64,000 nt of DNA from Hydractinia symbiolongicarpus (GCF_029227915.1 NC_079879.1:31316501-31380500); one strand, 5' to 3'; positions 1 through 12,648 are shown, counted from the first letter of the stretch. Numbers and translations: made by a program. Notes: generated from the sequence alone by a model not told the origin.

Positions 1-197
1 CGGCTCGTATAGTCAAAAGTATACAAAGAAAGTAACCAGGGTGTAAACTCATTTCCCGAACGATTTTTTAAATTATTATTTCACCACTAAAGCCCATGAG
101 ACTTGTAGTTTTCAAAAATGTTTTCATTTTTGATGAGACACTGAATAAAAGAAGTTTAATCGCCGTCAAACGAAAACACGCCATTTCCCGTAAATCC

Positions 198-210
198 CGG
201 GCTTGGCCCG
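198..210 (+). other. Tail dyad in GGGCTTGG-type monomers, representative copy
   Basis: CGGGC and GCCCG flank TTG. It occurs in every monomer whose tail reads CCCGGGCTTGGCCCG and is lost in the GGACTCGG class, so the two tail classes differ in whether they can form this short stem. S units read GGCCTG and lose the last pairs. Confidence 0.6.
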
Positions 211-2130
211 TATAGTCACAAGTATACAAAGAAAGTACCCAGGGAGTAAACTCATTTCCCGAACGATTTTTTTTATTATTTTTTCACCACTAAAACGCAT
301 GAGACTTTCAAAAATGTTTTCATTTTTGATGAGACGCTGAATAAAAGAAGTTTAATCGCCGGCAAACGAAAACCCGCCATTTCCCGTAAACCCCGGACTC
401 GGCCCGTATAATCAAAAGTATACAAAGAAAGTACCCAGGGAGTAAACTCATTTTCCGAACGATTTTTTAAATTATTTTTTCACCACTAAAACGCATGAGA
501 CTTGTAGTTTTCAAAAATATTTTCATTTTTGATTAGACGCTGAATAAAAGAAGTTTAATCGCCGGCAAACGAAAACCTGCGATTTCCCGTAAATCCCGGA
601 CTCGGCCCGTTAAGCAAAAGTTTACAAAGAAAGTACCCAGGGTGTAAACTCATTTCCCGAACGATTTTTTTTAAATTATTATTTCACCACTAAAGCCCAT
701 GAGACTTGTAGTTTTTAAAAATGTTTTCATTTTTGATGAGACGCTGAATAAAAGAAGTTTAATCGCCGGCAAACGAAAACCCGCGACTTCCAGTAAATCC
801 TGGACTCGGCCCGTTTAGTCAAAAGTATACAAAGAAAGTACCCAGGGAGTAAACTCATTTCCCGAACGATTTTTTAAATTAATTTTCACCACTAAAACGC
901 ATGAGACTTGTAGTTTTCAGAATTGTTTTCATTTTTGATGAGACGCTTAATGAAAGTGGTTTAATCGCCGGCAAACGAAAACCTGCGATTTCCAGTAAAT
1001 CCCGAACTCGGCCCGTATAGTCAAAAGTATACAAAGAAAGTACCCAGGGTGTAAACACTTTTCCAGAACGATTTTTTAAATTATTATTGCACCACTAAAG
1101 CCCATGAGACTTGTATTTTAAAAATGTTTTCATTTTTGATGAGACGCTGAATAAAAGAAGTTTAATCACCGGCAAACGAAAACCCGCCATTTCCCGTAAA
1201 CCCCGGACTCGGCCCGTAAACTCGAAAGTATACAAAGAAAGTACCCAGGGAGTAAACTCATTTCCGGAACGATTTTTTAAATTATTTTTTCACCACTAAA
1301 ATGCATAAGACTTGTAGTTTTCAAAAATGTTTTCATTTTTGATGAGACACTGAATAAAAGAAGTTTAATCGCCGGCAAACGAAAACCCGCCATTTGCCGT
1401 AAATCCCGGGCTTGGCCCGTATAGCCAAAAGTATACAAAGAAAGTAACCAGGGAGTAAACTCATTTCCCGAACGATTTTTTATATTATTTTTTCATCACT
1501 AAAACGCATGAGACATGTAGTTTTCAAAAATGTTTTTATTTTTGATGAGACGCTGAATAAAAGAAGTTTAATCGCCGGCAAACGAAAACCCGCCATTTCC
1601 CGTAAACCCCGGACTCGGCCCGTATAATCAAAAGTATACAAAGAAAGTACCCAGGGAGTAAACTCATTTCCCGAACGATTTTTTAAATTATTTTTTCACC
1701 ACTAAAACGCATGAGACTTGTAGTTTTCAAAAATGTTTTCATTTTTGATGAGACGCTGAATAAAAGAAGTTTAATCGCCGGAAACGAAAACCTGCGATTT
1801 CGCGTAAATCCCGGCCTCGGCCCGTATAGTCAAAAGTGTACAAAGAAAGTACCCAGGAAGTAAACTCATTTCCCGAACGATTTTTTAAATTAATTTTCAC
1901 CACTAAAACGCATGAGACTTGTAGTTTTCAGAAATGTTTTCATTTTTGATGAGACGCTTAATGAAAGTGGTTTAATCCCCGGCAAACAAAATCCCGCAAT
2001 TTCCCGTAAATCCCGGGCTTGGCCTGTATAGTCGAATGTATACAAAAATAGTACCCAGGGAGTAAACTCATTTCCCGAACGATTTTTTAAATTTTTTTTT
2101 CACCACTAAAACGCATGAGACTTGTAGTTT

Positions 2131-2152
2131 TCAAAAATGTTTTCATTTTTGA
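2131..2152 (+). other. Monomer hairpin dyad (9-bp arms, 4-nt loop), representative copy
   Basis: Arms TCAAAAATG and CATTTTTGA are perfect reverse complements around a TTTT loop, at monomer positions 105-126. The dyad is present in most monomers, either exactly or with one substitution. Common variants are TTAAAAATG and TCAGAAATG on the left arm and TATTTTTGA on the right arm (B units). Each of these leaves a G-U pair in a plus-strand transcript. F units (CCTTTTTGA) and the AATTTTGATGGG units break the stem. It could be a cruciform or RNA stem, or simply AT-rich sequence. No function is shown. Confidence 0.75.
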
Positions 2153-2230
2153 TGAGACGCTTAATGAAAGAGGTTTAATCGCCGGCAACGAAAACCCGCC
2201 ATTTCCCGTAAATCTCAGGATTGGCCCGTA

Positions 2231-2431
2231 TAGTCAAATGTATACAAAGAAAGTACCCTGTGTGTAAACTCATTTCCAGAACAATTTTTTAAATTATTTT
2301 TTCATCACTAAAACGCATGAGACATGTAGTTTTCAAAAATGTTTTTATTTTTGATGAGACGCTGAATAAAAGAACTTTAATCGCCGGCAAACGAAAACCC
2401 GCCATTTCCCGTAAACCCCGGACTCGGCCCG
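2231..2431 (+). repeat. Hybrid monomer: Y-type head joined to B-type tail
   Basis: The left part carries the Y signature (CCCTGTGTG, CCAGAACAA). The right part carries the B signature (CATCAC, GAGACATG, TTTTTATTTTTG, AGAACTTTAATC). In the sister block these two monomers are separate and adjacent (Y up to about 12,767, then B). Copy 1 has therefore lost exactly one monomer length, with the switch in or just after the T-rich tract near monomer position 57-77. The offset between the sister blocks rises by about 203 bp immediately afterwards (2,432 matches 12,975), which agrees. Confidence 0.85.
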
Positions 2432-3451
2432 TATAATCAAAAGTATACAAAGAAAGTACCCAGGGAGTAAACTCATTTCCCGAACGATTTTTTAAATTAT
2501 TTTTTCACCACTAAAACGCATGAGACTTGTAGTTTTCAAAAATGTATTCATTTTTGATGAGACGCTTAATGAAATAGGTTTAATCGCCGGCTAACGAAAA
2601 CCCGCCATTTCCCGTAAATCCCGGGATTGGCCCGTATAGTCGAATGTATACAAAGAAAGTACCCTGTGTGTAAACTCATTTCCAGAACAATTTTTTAAAT
2701 TATTTTTTCACCACTAAAATGCATAAGACTTGTAGTTCTCAAAAATGTTTTCATTTTTGATGAGACACTGAATAAAAGAAGTTTAATCGCCGGCAAACGA
2801 AAACCCGCCATTTCCCGTAAATCCCGAGCTTGGCCCGTATAATCAAAAGTATACAAAGAGAGTACCCAGGGAGTAAACTCATTTCCCGAACGATTTTTTA
2901 AATTATTTTTTAACCACTAAAACGCATGAGACATGTAGTTTTCAAAAATGTTTTTATTTTTGATGAGACGCTTAATGAAAGAGGTTTAATCGCCGGCAAA
3001 CGAAAACCCGCCATTTCTCGTAAATCCCGGGATTGGCCCGTATAGTCGAATGTATACAAAGAAAGTACCCTGTGTGTAAACTCATTTCCAGAACAATTTT
3101 TTAAATTACTTTTTCACCACTAAAATGCATAAGACTTGTAGTTTTCAAAAATGTTTTCATTTTTGATGAGACACTGAATAAAAGAAGTTTAATCGCCGGC
3201 AAACGAAAACCTGCCATTTCCCGTAAATCCCTGGCTTGGCCCGGATAGTCAAAGGTATACAAAGAAAGTACCCAGGGAGTAAACTCATTTCCAGAACGAT
3301 TTTTTATATTATTTTTTCATCACTAAAACGCATGAGACATGTAGTTTTCAAAAATGTTTTTATTTTTGATGAGACGCTGAATAAAAGAAGTTTAATCGCC
3401 GGCAAACGAAAACCCGCCATTTCCCGTAAACCCCGGACTCGGCCCGTATAA
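2432..3451 (+). repeat. 609-bp trimer HOR (X-Y-B) and a partial unit, first locus
   Basis: Three subtypes alternate in fixed order: X (TATAATC head, CTTAATGAAAGAGG, GGGATTGG tail), Y (TATAGTCGAATG head, CCCTGTGTG, ATGCATAAG, GACACTG) and B (CATCAC, GAGACATG). The last B unit here starts with the unusual GGATAGTCAAAGG, which is also seen at about 5,679 and 13,381. Relative to 12,975-13,381 this locus carries two extra monomers. Confidence 0.8.
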
Positions 3452-4338
3452 TCAAAAGTATACAAAGAAAGTACCCAGGGAGTAAACTCATTTCCCGAAC
3501 GATTTTTTAAATTATTTTTTCACCACTAAAACGCATGAGACTTGTAGTTTTTAAAAATGTTTTCATTTTTGATGAGACGCTGAATATTAGAAGTTTAATC
3601 GCCGGCAAACGAAAACCCGCGACTTCCCGTAAATCCCAGACTCGACCCGCATAGTCAAAAGTATACAAAGAAAGTACCCAGGGAGTAAACTCGTTTCCCG
3701 AACGATTTTTTAAATTATTTTTTCACCACTAAAACGATTGAGACTTGTAGTTTTCAAAAATGTTTTCATTTTTGATGAGACGCTGAATAAAAGAAGTTTA
3801 ATTGCCGGCAAACAAAAACCCGCCATTTCCCGTAAACCCCGGACTCGGCCCGCATAGTAAAAAGTATACAAAGAAAGTACCCAGGGATTAAACTTGTTTC
3901 TCGAACGATTTTTTAAATTATTTTTTCACCACTAAAACGCATGAGACTTGTAGTTTTCAAAAATGTTTTCAATTTTGATGGGACGCTGAATAAAAGAAGT
4001 TTAATCGCCGGCAAACGAAAACCTGCGATTTCCCGTAAATCCCGGCCTCGGCCCGTATAGTCAAAAGTATACAAAGAAAGTACCCAGGGTGTAAACTCAT
4101 TTCCCGAACGATTTTTTAAATTATTATTTCACCACTAAAACCCATGAGACTTGTAGTTTTTAAAAATGTTTTCATTTTTGCTAAGACGCTGAATAAAAGA
4201 AGTTTAATCGCCGGCAAACGAAAACCCGCGACTTCCCGTAAATCCTGGACTCGGCCCGTATAGTCAAAAGTATACAAAGAAAGTACCCAGGGTGTAAACT
4301 CATTTCCCGAACGATTTTTTAAATTAATTTTCACCACT
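3452..4338 (+). repeat. C block, copy 1
   Basis: The monomers carry GAATATTAGAAG, CGATTGAGAC, GGGATTAAACTTG with TTTCTCGAACG, TTTTCAATTTTGATGGG, and an AAAACCCATGAG monomer with GCTAAGACGCTG. The same succession occurs at about 5,890-6,660 with a variant continuation, at 6,900-7,381, at 13,590-14,475 (offset 10,137) and, in part, at 16,000-16,500. No gene is present. Confidence 0.8.
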
Positions 4339-5886
4339 AAAACGCATGAGACTTGTAGTTTTTAAAAATGTTTTCATTTTTGATGAGACACTGAATAAAA
4401 GAAGTTTAATCGCCGGCGAACGAAAACCCGCCATTTCCCGTAAATCCCGGGCTTGGCCCGTATAGTCAAAAGTATACAAAGAAAGTACCCAGGGAGTAAA
4501 CTCATTTCCCGAACGATTTTTTATATTATTTTTTCATCACTAAAACGCATGAGACATGTAGTTTTCAAAAATGTTTTTATTTTTGATGAGACGCTGAATA
4601 AAAGAACTTTAATCGCCGGCAAACGAAAACCCGCCATTTCCCGTAAACCCCGGACTCGGCCCGTATAATCAAAAGTATACAAAGAAAGTACCCAGGGAGT
4701 AAACTCATTTCCCGAACGATTTTTTAAATTATTTTTTCACCACTAAAACGCATGAGACTTGTAGTTTTCAAAAATGTTTTCATTTTTGATGAGACGCTTA
4801 ATGAAAGAGGTTTAATCGCCGGCAAACGAAAACCCGCCATTTTCCGTAAATCCCGGGATTGGCCCGTATAGTCGAATGTATACAAAGAAAGTACCCTGTG
4901 TGTAAACTCATTTCCAGAACAATTTTTTAAATTATTTTTTCACCACTAAAATGCATAAGACTTGTAGTTTTCAAAAATGTTTTCATTTTTGATGAGACAC
5001 TGAATAAAAGAAGTTTAATCGCCGGCAAACGAAAACCCGCCATTTCCCGTAAATCCCGGGCTTGGCCCGTATAGTCAAAAGTATACAAAGAAAGTACCCA
5101 GGGAGTAAACTCATTTCCCGAACGATTTTTTATATTATTTTTTCATCACTAAAACGCATGAGACATGTAGTTGTCAAAAATGTTTTTATTTTTGATGAGA
5201 CGCTGAATAAAAGAAGTTCAATCGCCGGCAAACCAAAACCCGCCATTTCCCGTAAACCCCGGACTCGGCCCGTATAATCAAAAGTATACAAAGAGAGTAC
5301 CCAGGGAGTAAACTCATTTCCCGAACGATTTTTTAAATTATTTTTTCACCACTAAAACGCATGAGACTTGTAGTTTTCAAAAATGTTTTCATTTTTGATG
5401 AGACGCTTAATGAAAGAGGTTTAATCGCCGGCAAACGAAAACCCGCCATTTCCCGTAAATCCCGGGATTGGCCCGTATAGTCGAATGTATACAAAGAAAG
5501 TACCCTGTGTGTAAACTCATTTCCAGAACAATTTTTTAAATTATTTTTTCACCACTAAAATGCATAAGACTTGTAGTTTTCAAAAATGTTTTCATTTTTG
5601 ATGAGACACTGAATAAAAGAAGTTTAATCGCCGGCAAACGAAAACCCGCCATTTCCCGTAAATCCCGGGCTTGGCCCGGATAGTCAAAGGTATACAAAGA
5701 AAGTACCCAGGGAGTAAACTCATTTCCCGAACGATTTTTTATATTATTTTTTCATCACTAAAACGCATGAGACATGTAGTTTTCAAAAATGTTTTTATTT
5801 TTGATGAGACGCTGAATAAAAGAAGTTTAATCGCCGGCAAACGAAAACCCGCCATTTCCCGTAAACCCCGGACTCGGCCCGTATAA
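4339..5886 (+). repeat. 609-bp trimer HOR (B-X-Y), about two and a half units
   Basis: B-type monomers begin at about 4,460, 5,069 and 5,678, exactly 609 bp apart, with X and Y monomers between them. The internal variation is small (for example AGAACTTTAATC in the first B, and TTGTCAAAAATG and CAAACCAAAAC in the second). This expansion, with the C units that follow, is present here but absent from the corresponding place in the 10.3-15 kb sister region. It therefore looks like local amplification after the blocks separated. Confidence 0.85.
4460..4477 (+). other. Junction dyad GTATA / TATAC with GTATAC palindrome, representative copy
   Basis: GTATA and TATAC face each other across eight bases, and the second arm is part of the palindrome GTATAC. 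It sits directly after the tail dyad and shares its final G where both exist. Units beginning TATAATC keep it partly. Units beginning CATAGTC or TAGAATC do not. A role as a protein-binding site is only a guess. Confidence 0.5.
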
Positions 5887-7900
5887 TCAAAAGTATACAA
5901 AGAAAGTACCCAGGGAGTAAACTCATTTCCCGAACGATTTTTTAAATTATTTTTTCACCACTAAAACGCATGAGACTTGTAGTTTTTAAAAATGTTTTCA
6001 TTTTTGATGAGACGCTGAATATTAGAAGTTTAATCGCCGGCAAACGAAAACCCGCGGATTCCCGTAAATCCCAGACTCGACCCGCATAGTCAAAAGTATA
6101 CAAAGAAAGTACCCAGGGAGTAAACTCGTTTCCCGGACGATTTTTTAAATTATTTTTTCACCACTAAAACGATTGAGACTTTTAGTTTTTAGAAATGTTT
6201 TCATTTTTGATAAGACGCTGAATAAAAGAAGTTTAATCGCCGGCAAACAAAAACCCGCGACTTCCCGTAAATCCCAGACTCGGCCCGCATAGTCAAAAGT
6301 ATACAAAGAAAGTACCCAGGGATTAAACTTGTTTCTCGAACGATTTTTTAAATTATTTTTTCACCACTAAAACGCATGAGACTTGTAGTTTTCAAAAATG
6401 TTTTCAATTTTGATGGGACGCTGAATAAAAGAAGTTTAATCGCCGGCAAACGAAAACCTGCGATTTCCCGTAAATCCCGGCCTCGGCCCGTATAGTCAAA
6501 AGTATACAAAGAAAGTACCCAGGGTGTAAACTCATTTCCCGAACGATTTTTTAAATTATTATTTCACCACTAAAACCCATGAGACTTGTAGTTTTTAAAA
6601 ATGTTTTCATTTTTGCTAAGACGCTGAATAAAAGAAGTTTAATCGCCGGCAAACGAAAACCCGCGACTTCCCGTAAATCCCAGACTCGACCCGCATAGTC
6701 CAAAGTATACAAAGAAAGTACCCAGGGAGTAAACTCGTTTCCCGATCGATTTTTTAAATTATTTTTTCACCACTAAAACGATTGAGACTTTTAGTTTTTA
6801 GAAATGTTTTTATTTTTGATAAGACGCTGAATAAAAGAAGTTTAATCGCCGGCAAACAAAAACCTGCGACTTCCCGTAAATCCCAGACTCGGCCCGCATA
6901 GTCAAAAGTATACAAAGAAAGTACCCAGGGATTAAACTTGTTTCTCGAACGATTTTTTAAATTATTTTTTCACCACTAAAACGCATGAGACTTGTAGTTT
7001 TCAAAAATGTTTTCAATTTTGATGGGACGCTGAATAAAAGAAGTTTAATCGCCGGCAAACGAAAACCTGCGATTTCCCGTAAATCCCGGCCTCGGCCCGT
7101 ATAGTCAAAAGTATACAAAGAAAGTACCCAGGGTGTAAACTCATTTCCCGAACGATTTTTTAAAATATTATTTCACCACTAAAACCCATGAGACTTGTAG
7201 TTTTTAAAAATGTTTTCATTTTTGCTAAGACGCTGAATAAAAGAAGTTTAATCGCCGGCAAACGAAAACCCGCGACTTCCCGTAAATCCTGGACTCGGCC
7301 CGTATAGTCAAAAGTATACAAAGAAAGTACCCAGGGTGTAAACTCGTTTCCCGAACGATTTTTTAAATTAATTTTCACCACTAAAACGCATGAGACTTGT
7401 AGTTTTTAAAAATGTTTTCATTTTTGATGAGACGCTGAATATTAGAAGTTTAATCGCCGGCAAACGAAAACCCGCGACTTCCCGTAAATCCCGGACTCGG
7501 CCCGTATAGTCAAAAGTATACAAAGAAAGTACCCAGGGAGTAAACTCCTTTCCCGAACGATTTTTTAAATTATTTTTTCACAACTAAAACGCTTGAGACT
7601 TGTAGTTTTCAAAAATGTTTTCATTTTTGATGAGACGCTGAATAAAAGAAGTTTAATCGCCGGCAAACAAAAACCCGCCATTTCCCGTAAACCCCGGACT
7701 CGGCCCGCATAGTCAAAAGTATACAAAGAAAGTACCCAGGGATTAAACTCGCTTCTCGAACGATTTTTTAAATTATTTTTTCACCACTAAAACACATGAG
7801 ACTTGTAGTTTTTAAAAATGTTTTCATTTTTGATGAGACGCTGAATAAAAGAAGTTTAATCGCCGGCAAACGAAAACCCGCGACTTCCCGTAAATCCTGG
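5887..7900 (+). repeat. C block, further copies
   Basis: C-type units recur twice about 609 bp apart: the AATTTTGATGGG monomer lies at about 6,410 and 7,019, and the CCCATGAG / GCTAAGACG monomer at about 6,580 and 7,188. The monomer at 7,160-7,381 matches 4,116-4,337 at an offset of 3,044 bp (15 monomers). The stretch from 7,160 to 7,900 corresponds to 14,253-14,990 (offset 7,093). Some copies have TTTAGTTTTTAGAAATG, a mark limited to this area. Confidence 0.75.
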
Positions 7901-10338
7901 ACTCGGCCCGTATAATCAAAAGTATACAAAGAAAGTACCCAGGGAGTAAACTCATTTCCCGAACGATTTTTTAAATTATTTTTTCCCCACTAAAACGCAT
8001 GAGACTTGTGGTTCTCAAAAATGTTTTCATTTTTGATGAGACGCTGAATGAAAGAAGTTTAATCGCCGGCAAACGAAAACCTGCGATTTCCCGTAAATCC
8101 CGGACTCGGCCCGTATAGTCAAAAGTATACAAAGAAAGTACCCAGGGTGTAAACTCATTTCCCGAACGATTTTTTAAATTATTATTTCACCACTAAAGCC
8201 CATGAGACTTATAGTTTTTAAAAATGTTTTCATTTTTGATGAGACGCTGAATAAAAGAAGTTTAATCGCCGGCAAACGAAAACCCGCCATTTCCCGTAAA
8301 TCCCGGGCTTGGCCCGTATAGTCCAAAGTATACAAAGAAAGTACCCAGGAAGTAAACTCATTTCCCGAACGATTTTTTTAATTATTTTTTCACCACTAAA
8401 ACGCATGAGACTTGTAGTTTTCAAAAATGTTTTCATTTTTGATGAGACGCTGAATAAAAGAAGTTTAATCGCCGGCAAACGAAAACCCGCCATTTCCCGT
8501 AAACCCCGGACTCGGCCCGTGTAATCAAAAGTATACAAAGAAAGTACCCAGGAAGTAAAGTCATTTCCCGAACGATTTTTTAAATTATTTTTTCACCACT
8601 AAAACGCATGAGACTTGTAGTTTTCAAAAATGTTTTCATTTTTGATGAGACGCTGAATAAAAGAAGTTTAATCGCCGGCAAACGAAAACCTGCGATTTCC
8701 CGTAAATCCCGGACGCGGCCCGTATAGTCAAAAGTATACAAAGAAAGTACCCAGGGAGTAAACTCATTTCCCGAACGATTTTTTAAATTATTTCTTCACC
8801 ACTAAAACGCATGAGACTTGTGGTTCTCAAAAATGTTTTCATTTTTGATGAGACGCTGAATGAAAGAAGTTTAATCGCCGGCAAACGAAAACCTGCGATT
8901 TCCCGTAAATCCCGGACTCGGCCCGTATAGTCAAAAGTATACAAAGAAAGTACCCAGGGTGTAAACTCATTTCCTGAACGATTTTTTAAATTATTATTTC
9001 ACCACTAAAGCCCATGAGACTTGTAGTTTTTAAAAATGTTTTCATTTTTGATGAGACGCTGAATAAAAGAAGTTTAATCGCCGGCAAACGAAAACCCGCG
9101 ACTTCCCGTAAATCCTGGATTCAGCCCGTATAGTCAAAAGTATACAAAGAAAGTACCCAGGGAGTAAACTCATTTCCCGAACGATTTTTTAAATTATGTT
9201 TTCACCACTAAAACGCATAAGACTTGTAGTTTTTAAAAATGTTTTCATTTTTGATAAGACGCTGAATAAAAGAAGTTTAATCGCCGGCAAACGAAAGCCC
9301 GCGATTTCCCGTAAATCCCGGGCTTGGCCCTTATAGTCAAAAGTATACAAAGAAAGTACCCAGGGAGTAAACTCATTTCCCGAACGATTTTTTAAATTTT
9401 TTTTTCACCACTAAAACGCATGAGACTTGTAGTTTTCAAAAATGTTTTCATTTTTGATGAGACACTGAATAAAAGAAGTTTAATCGCCGGCAAACGAAAA
9501 CCCGCCATTTCCCGTAAATCCCGGGCTTGGCCCGTATAGTCAAAAGTATACAAATAAAGTACCCAGGGAGTAAACTCATTTCCCGAACGATTTTTTATAT
9601 TATTTTTTCATCACTAAAACGCATGAGACATGTAGTTTTCAAAAATGTTTTTATTTTTGATGAGACGCTGAATAAAAGAAGTTTAATCGCCGGCAAACGA
9701 AAACCCGCCATTTCCCGTAAACCCCGGACTCGGCCCGTATAATCAAAAGTATACAAAGAAAGTACCCAGGGAGAAAACTCATTTCCCGAACGATTTTTTA
9801 AATTATTTTTTCACCACTAAAACGCATGAGACTTGTAGTTTTCAAAAATGTTTTCCTTTTTGATGAGACGCTGAATAAAAGAAGTTTAATCGCCGGCAAA
9901 CGAAAACCTGCGATTTCCAGTAAATCCCAGACTCGGCCCGTATAGTCAAAAGTATACAAAGAAAGTACCCAGGGTGTAAACTCATTTCCAGAACGATTTT
10001 TCAAATTATTATTTCACCACTAAAGCCCATGAGACTTGTATTTTAAAAATGTTTTCATTTTTGATGAGACGCTGAATAAAAGAAGTTTAATTGCCGGCAA
10101 ACGAAAACCCGCCATTTCCCGTAAACCCCGGACTCGGCCCGTATACTCAAAAGTATGCAAAGAAAGTACCCAGGGGAGTAAACTCATTTCCTGAACGATT
10201 TTTTAAATTATTTTTTCACCACTAAAACGCATGAGACTTGTAGTTTTCAAAAATGTTTTCATTTTTGATGAGACGCTGAATGAAAGAAGTTTAATCGCCG
10301 GCAAACGAAAACCTGCGATTTCCCGTAAATCCCGGACT
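7901..10338 (+). repeat. Mixed monomers with a four-monomer echo
   Basis: The order is less regular here. A unit with GTGGTTCTCAAAAATG occurs at about 8,009 and again at about 8,820 (811 bp, four monomers). A D-type monomer with a TTTTTTTAATT tract lies at about 8,320. A B-type monomer lies at about 9,534 and is followed by an F-type monomer (TTTTCCTTTTTG, CCAGACTCGG). Nothing other than satellite is visible. Confidence 0.75.
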
Positions 10339-12648
10339 CGGCCCGTATAGTCAAAAGTATACAAAGAAAGTAACCAGGGTGTAAACTCATTTCCCGAACG
10401 ATTTTTTAAATTATTATTTCACCACTAAAGCCCATGAGACTTGTAGTTTTCAAAAATGTTTTCATTTTTGATGAGACACTGAATAAAAGAAGTTTAATCG
10501 CCGGCAAACGAAAACACGCCATTTCCCGTAAATCCCAGGCTTGGCCCGTATAGTCAAAAGTATACAAAGAAAGTACCCAGGGAGTAAACTCATTTCCCGA
10601 ACGATTTTTTTTATTATTTTTTCACCACTAAAACGCATGAGACTTTCAAAAATGTTTTCATTTTTGATGAGACGCTGAATAAAAGAAGTTTAATCGCCGG
10701 GAAACGAAAACCCGCCATTTCCCGTAAACCCCGGACTCGGCCCGTATAATCAAAAGTATACAAAGAAAGTACCCAGGGAGTAAACTCATTTCCCGAACGA
10801 TTTTTTAAATTATTTTTTCACCACTAAAACGCATGAGACTTGTAGTTTTCAAAAATATTTTCATTTTTGATTAGACGCTGAATAAAAGAAGTTTAATCGC
10901 CGGCAAACGAAAACCTGCGATTTCCCGTAAATCCCGGACTCGGCCCGTATAGTCAAAAGTTTACAAAGAAAGTACCCAGGGTGTAAACTCATTTCCCGAA
11001 CGATTTTTTTTAAATTATTATTTCACCACTAAAGCCCATGAGACTTGTAGTTTTTAAAAATGTTTTCATTTTTGATGAGACGCTGAATAAAAGAAGTTTA
11101 ATCGCCGGCAAACGAAAACCCGCGACTTCCAGTAAATCCTGGACTCGGCCCGTTTAGTCAAAAGTATACAAAGAAAGTACCCAGGGAGTAAACTCATTTC
11201 CCGAACGATTTTTTAAATTAATTTTCACCACTAAAACGCATGAGACTTGTAGTTTTCAGAATTGTTTTCATTTTTGATGAGACGCTTAATGAAAGTGGTT
11301 TAATCGCCGGCAAACGAAAACCTGCGATTTCCAGTAAATCCCGAACTCGGCCCGTATAGTCAAAAGTATACAAAGAAAGTACCCAGGGTGTAAACACTTT
11401 TCCAGAACGATTTTTTAAATTATTATTGCACCACTAAAGCCCATGAGACTTGTATTTTAAAAATGTTTTCATTTTTGATGAGACGCTGAATAAAAGAAGT
11501 TTAATCACCGGCAAACGAAAACCCGCCATTTCCCGTAAACCCCGGACTCGGCCCGTAAACTCAAAAGTATACAAAGAAAGTACCCAGGGAGTAAACTCAT
11601 TTCCGGAACGATTTTTTAAATTATTTTTTCACCACTAAAATGCATAAGACTTGTAGTTTTCAAAAATGTTTTCATTTTTGATGAGACACTGAATAAAAGA
11701 AGTTTAATCGCCGGCAAACGAAAACCCGCCATTTGCCGTAAATCCCGGGCTTGGCCCGTATAGCCAAAAGTATACAAAGAAAGTACCCAGGGAGTAAACT
11801 CATTTCCCGAACGATTTTTTATATTATTTTTTCATCACTAAAACGCATGAGACATGTAGTTTTCAAAAATGTTTTTATTTTTGATGAGACGCTGAATAAA
11901 AGAAGTTTAATCGCCGGCAAACGAAAACCCGCCATTTCCCGTAAACCCCGGACTCGGCCCGTATAATCAAAAGTATACAAAGAAAGTACCCAGGGAGTAA
12001 ACTCATTTCCCGAACGATTTTTTAAATTATTTTTTCACCACTAAAACGCATGAGACTTGTAGTTTTCAAAAATGTTTTCATTTTTGATGAGACGCTGAAT
12101 AAAAGAAGTTTAATCGCCGGAAACGAAAACCTGCGATTTCGCGTAAATCCCGGCCTCGGCCCGTATAGTCAAAAGTGTACAAAGAAAGTACCCAGGAAGT
12201 AAACTCATTTCCCGAACGATTTTTTAAATTAATTTTCACCACTAAAACGCATGAGACTTGTAGTTTTCAGAAATGTTTTCATTTTTGATGAGACGCTTAA
12301 TGAAAGTGGTTTAATCCCCGGCAAACGAAATCCCGCAATTTCCCGTAAATCCCGGGCTTGGCCTGTATAGTCGAATGTATACAAAAATAGTACCCAGGGA
12401 GTAAACTCATTTCCCGAACGATTTTTTAAATTTTTTTTTCACCACTAAAACGCATGAGACTTGTAGTTTTCAAAAATGTTTTCATTTTTGATGAGACGCT
12501 TAATGAAAGAGGTTTAATCGCCGGCAAACGAAAACCCGCCATTTCCCGTAAATCTTGGGATTGGCCCGTATAGTCAAATGTATACAAAAAAAGTACCCTG
12601 TGTGTAAACTCATTTCCAGAACAATTTTTTAAATTATTTTTTCACCAC
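10339..12648 (+). repeat. A block, copy 2
   Basis: This is the sister of the block at the window start, matching monomer for monomer and sharing its private indels. Differences are scattered single bases (for example ATCTTGGG against ATCTCAGG near the end). The correspondence stops at 12,648, where copy 2 continues as an intact Y monomer and copy 1 switches to a B tail. Confidence 0.9.

Larger units (their letters stand above)
1..2308 (+). repeat. A block, copy 1 (about 11 monomers)
   Basis: This run of distinctive monomers reappears at 10,339-12,648 with a constant offset of 10,338-10,339 bp. Shared private markers are a 7-bp loss that turns GAGACTTGTAGTTTTC into GAGACTTTC (301 and 10,639), GATTAGACGC (531 and 10,869), a long T run before AAATTATTATTT (about 667 and 11,004), and AACACTTTTCCAG (1,053 and 11,392). 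The block ends in an S-type monomer followed by the head of a Y-type monomer. Copy 1 has a small lesion of its own near 610, where TATAGTC reads TTAAGC, which explains the 1-bp offset change. No gene is present. Confidence 0.9.

Noticed and set aside
2432-2440. TATAATC / TATAGTC heads as promoters
   Set aside because: They are part of the conserved repeat and of a short dyad. There is no start-site context or downstream gene, so AT-rich coincidence is the simpler reading.
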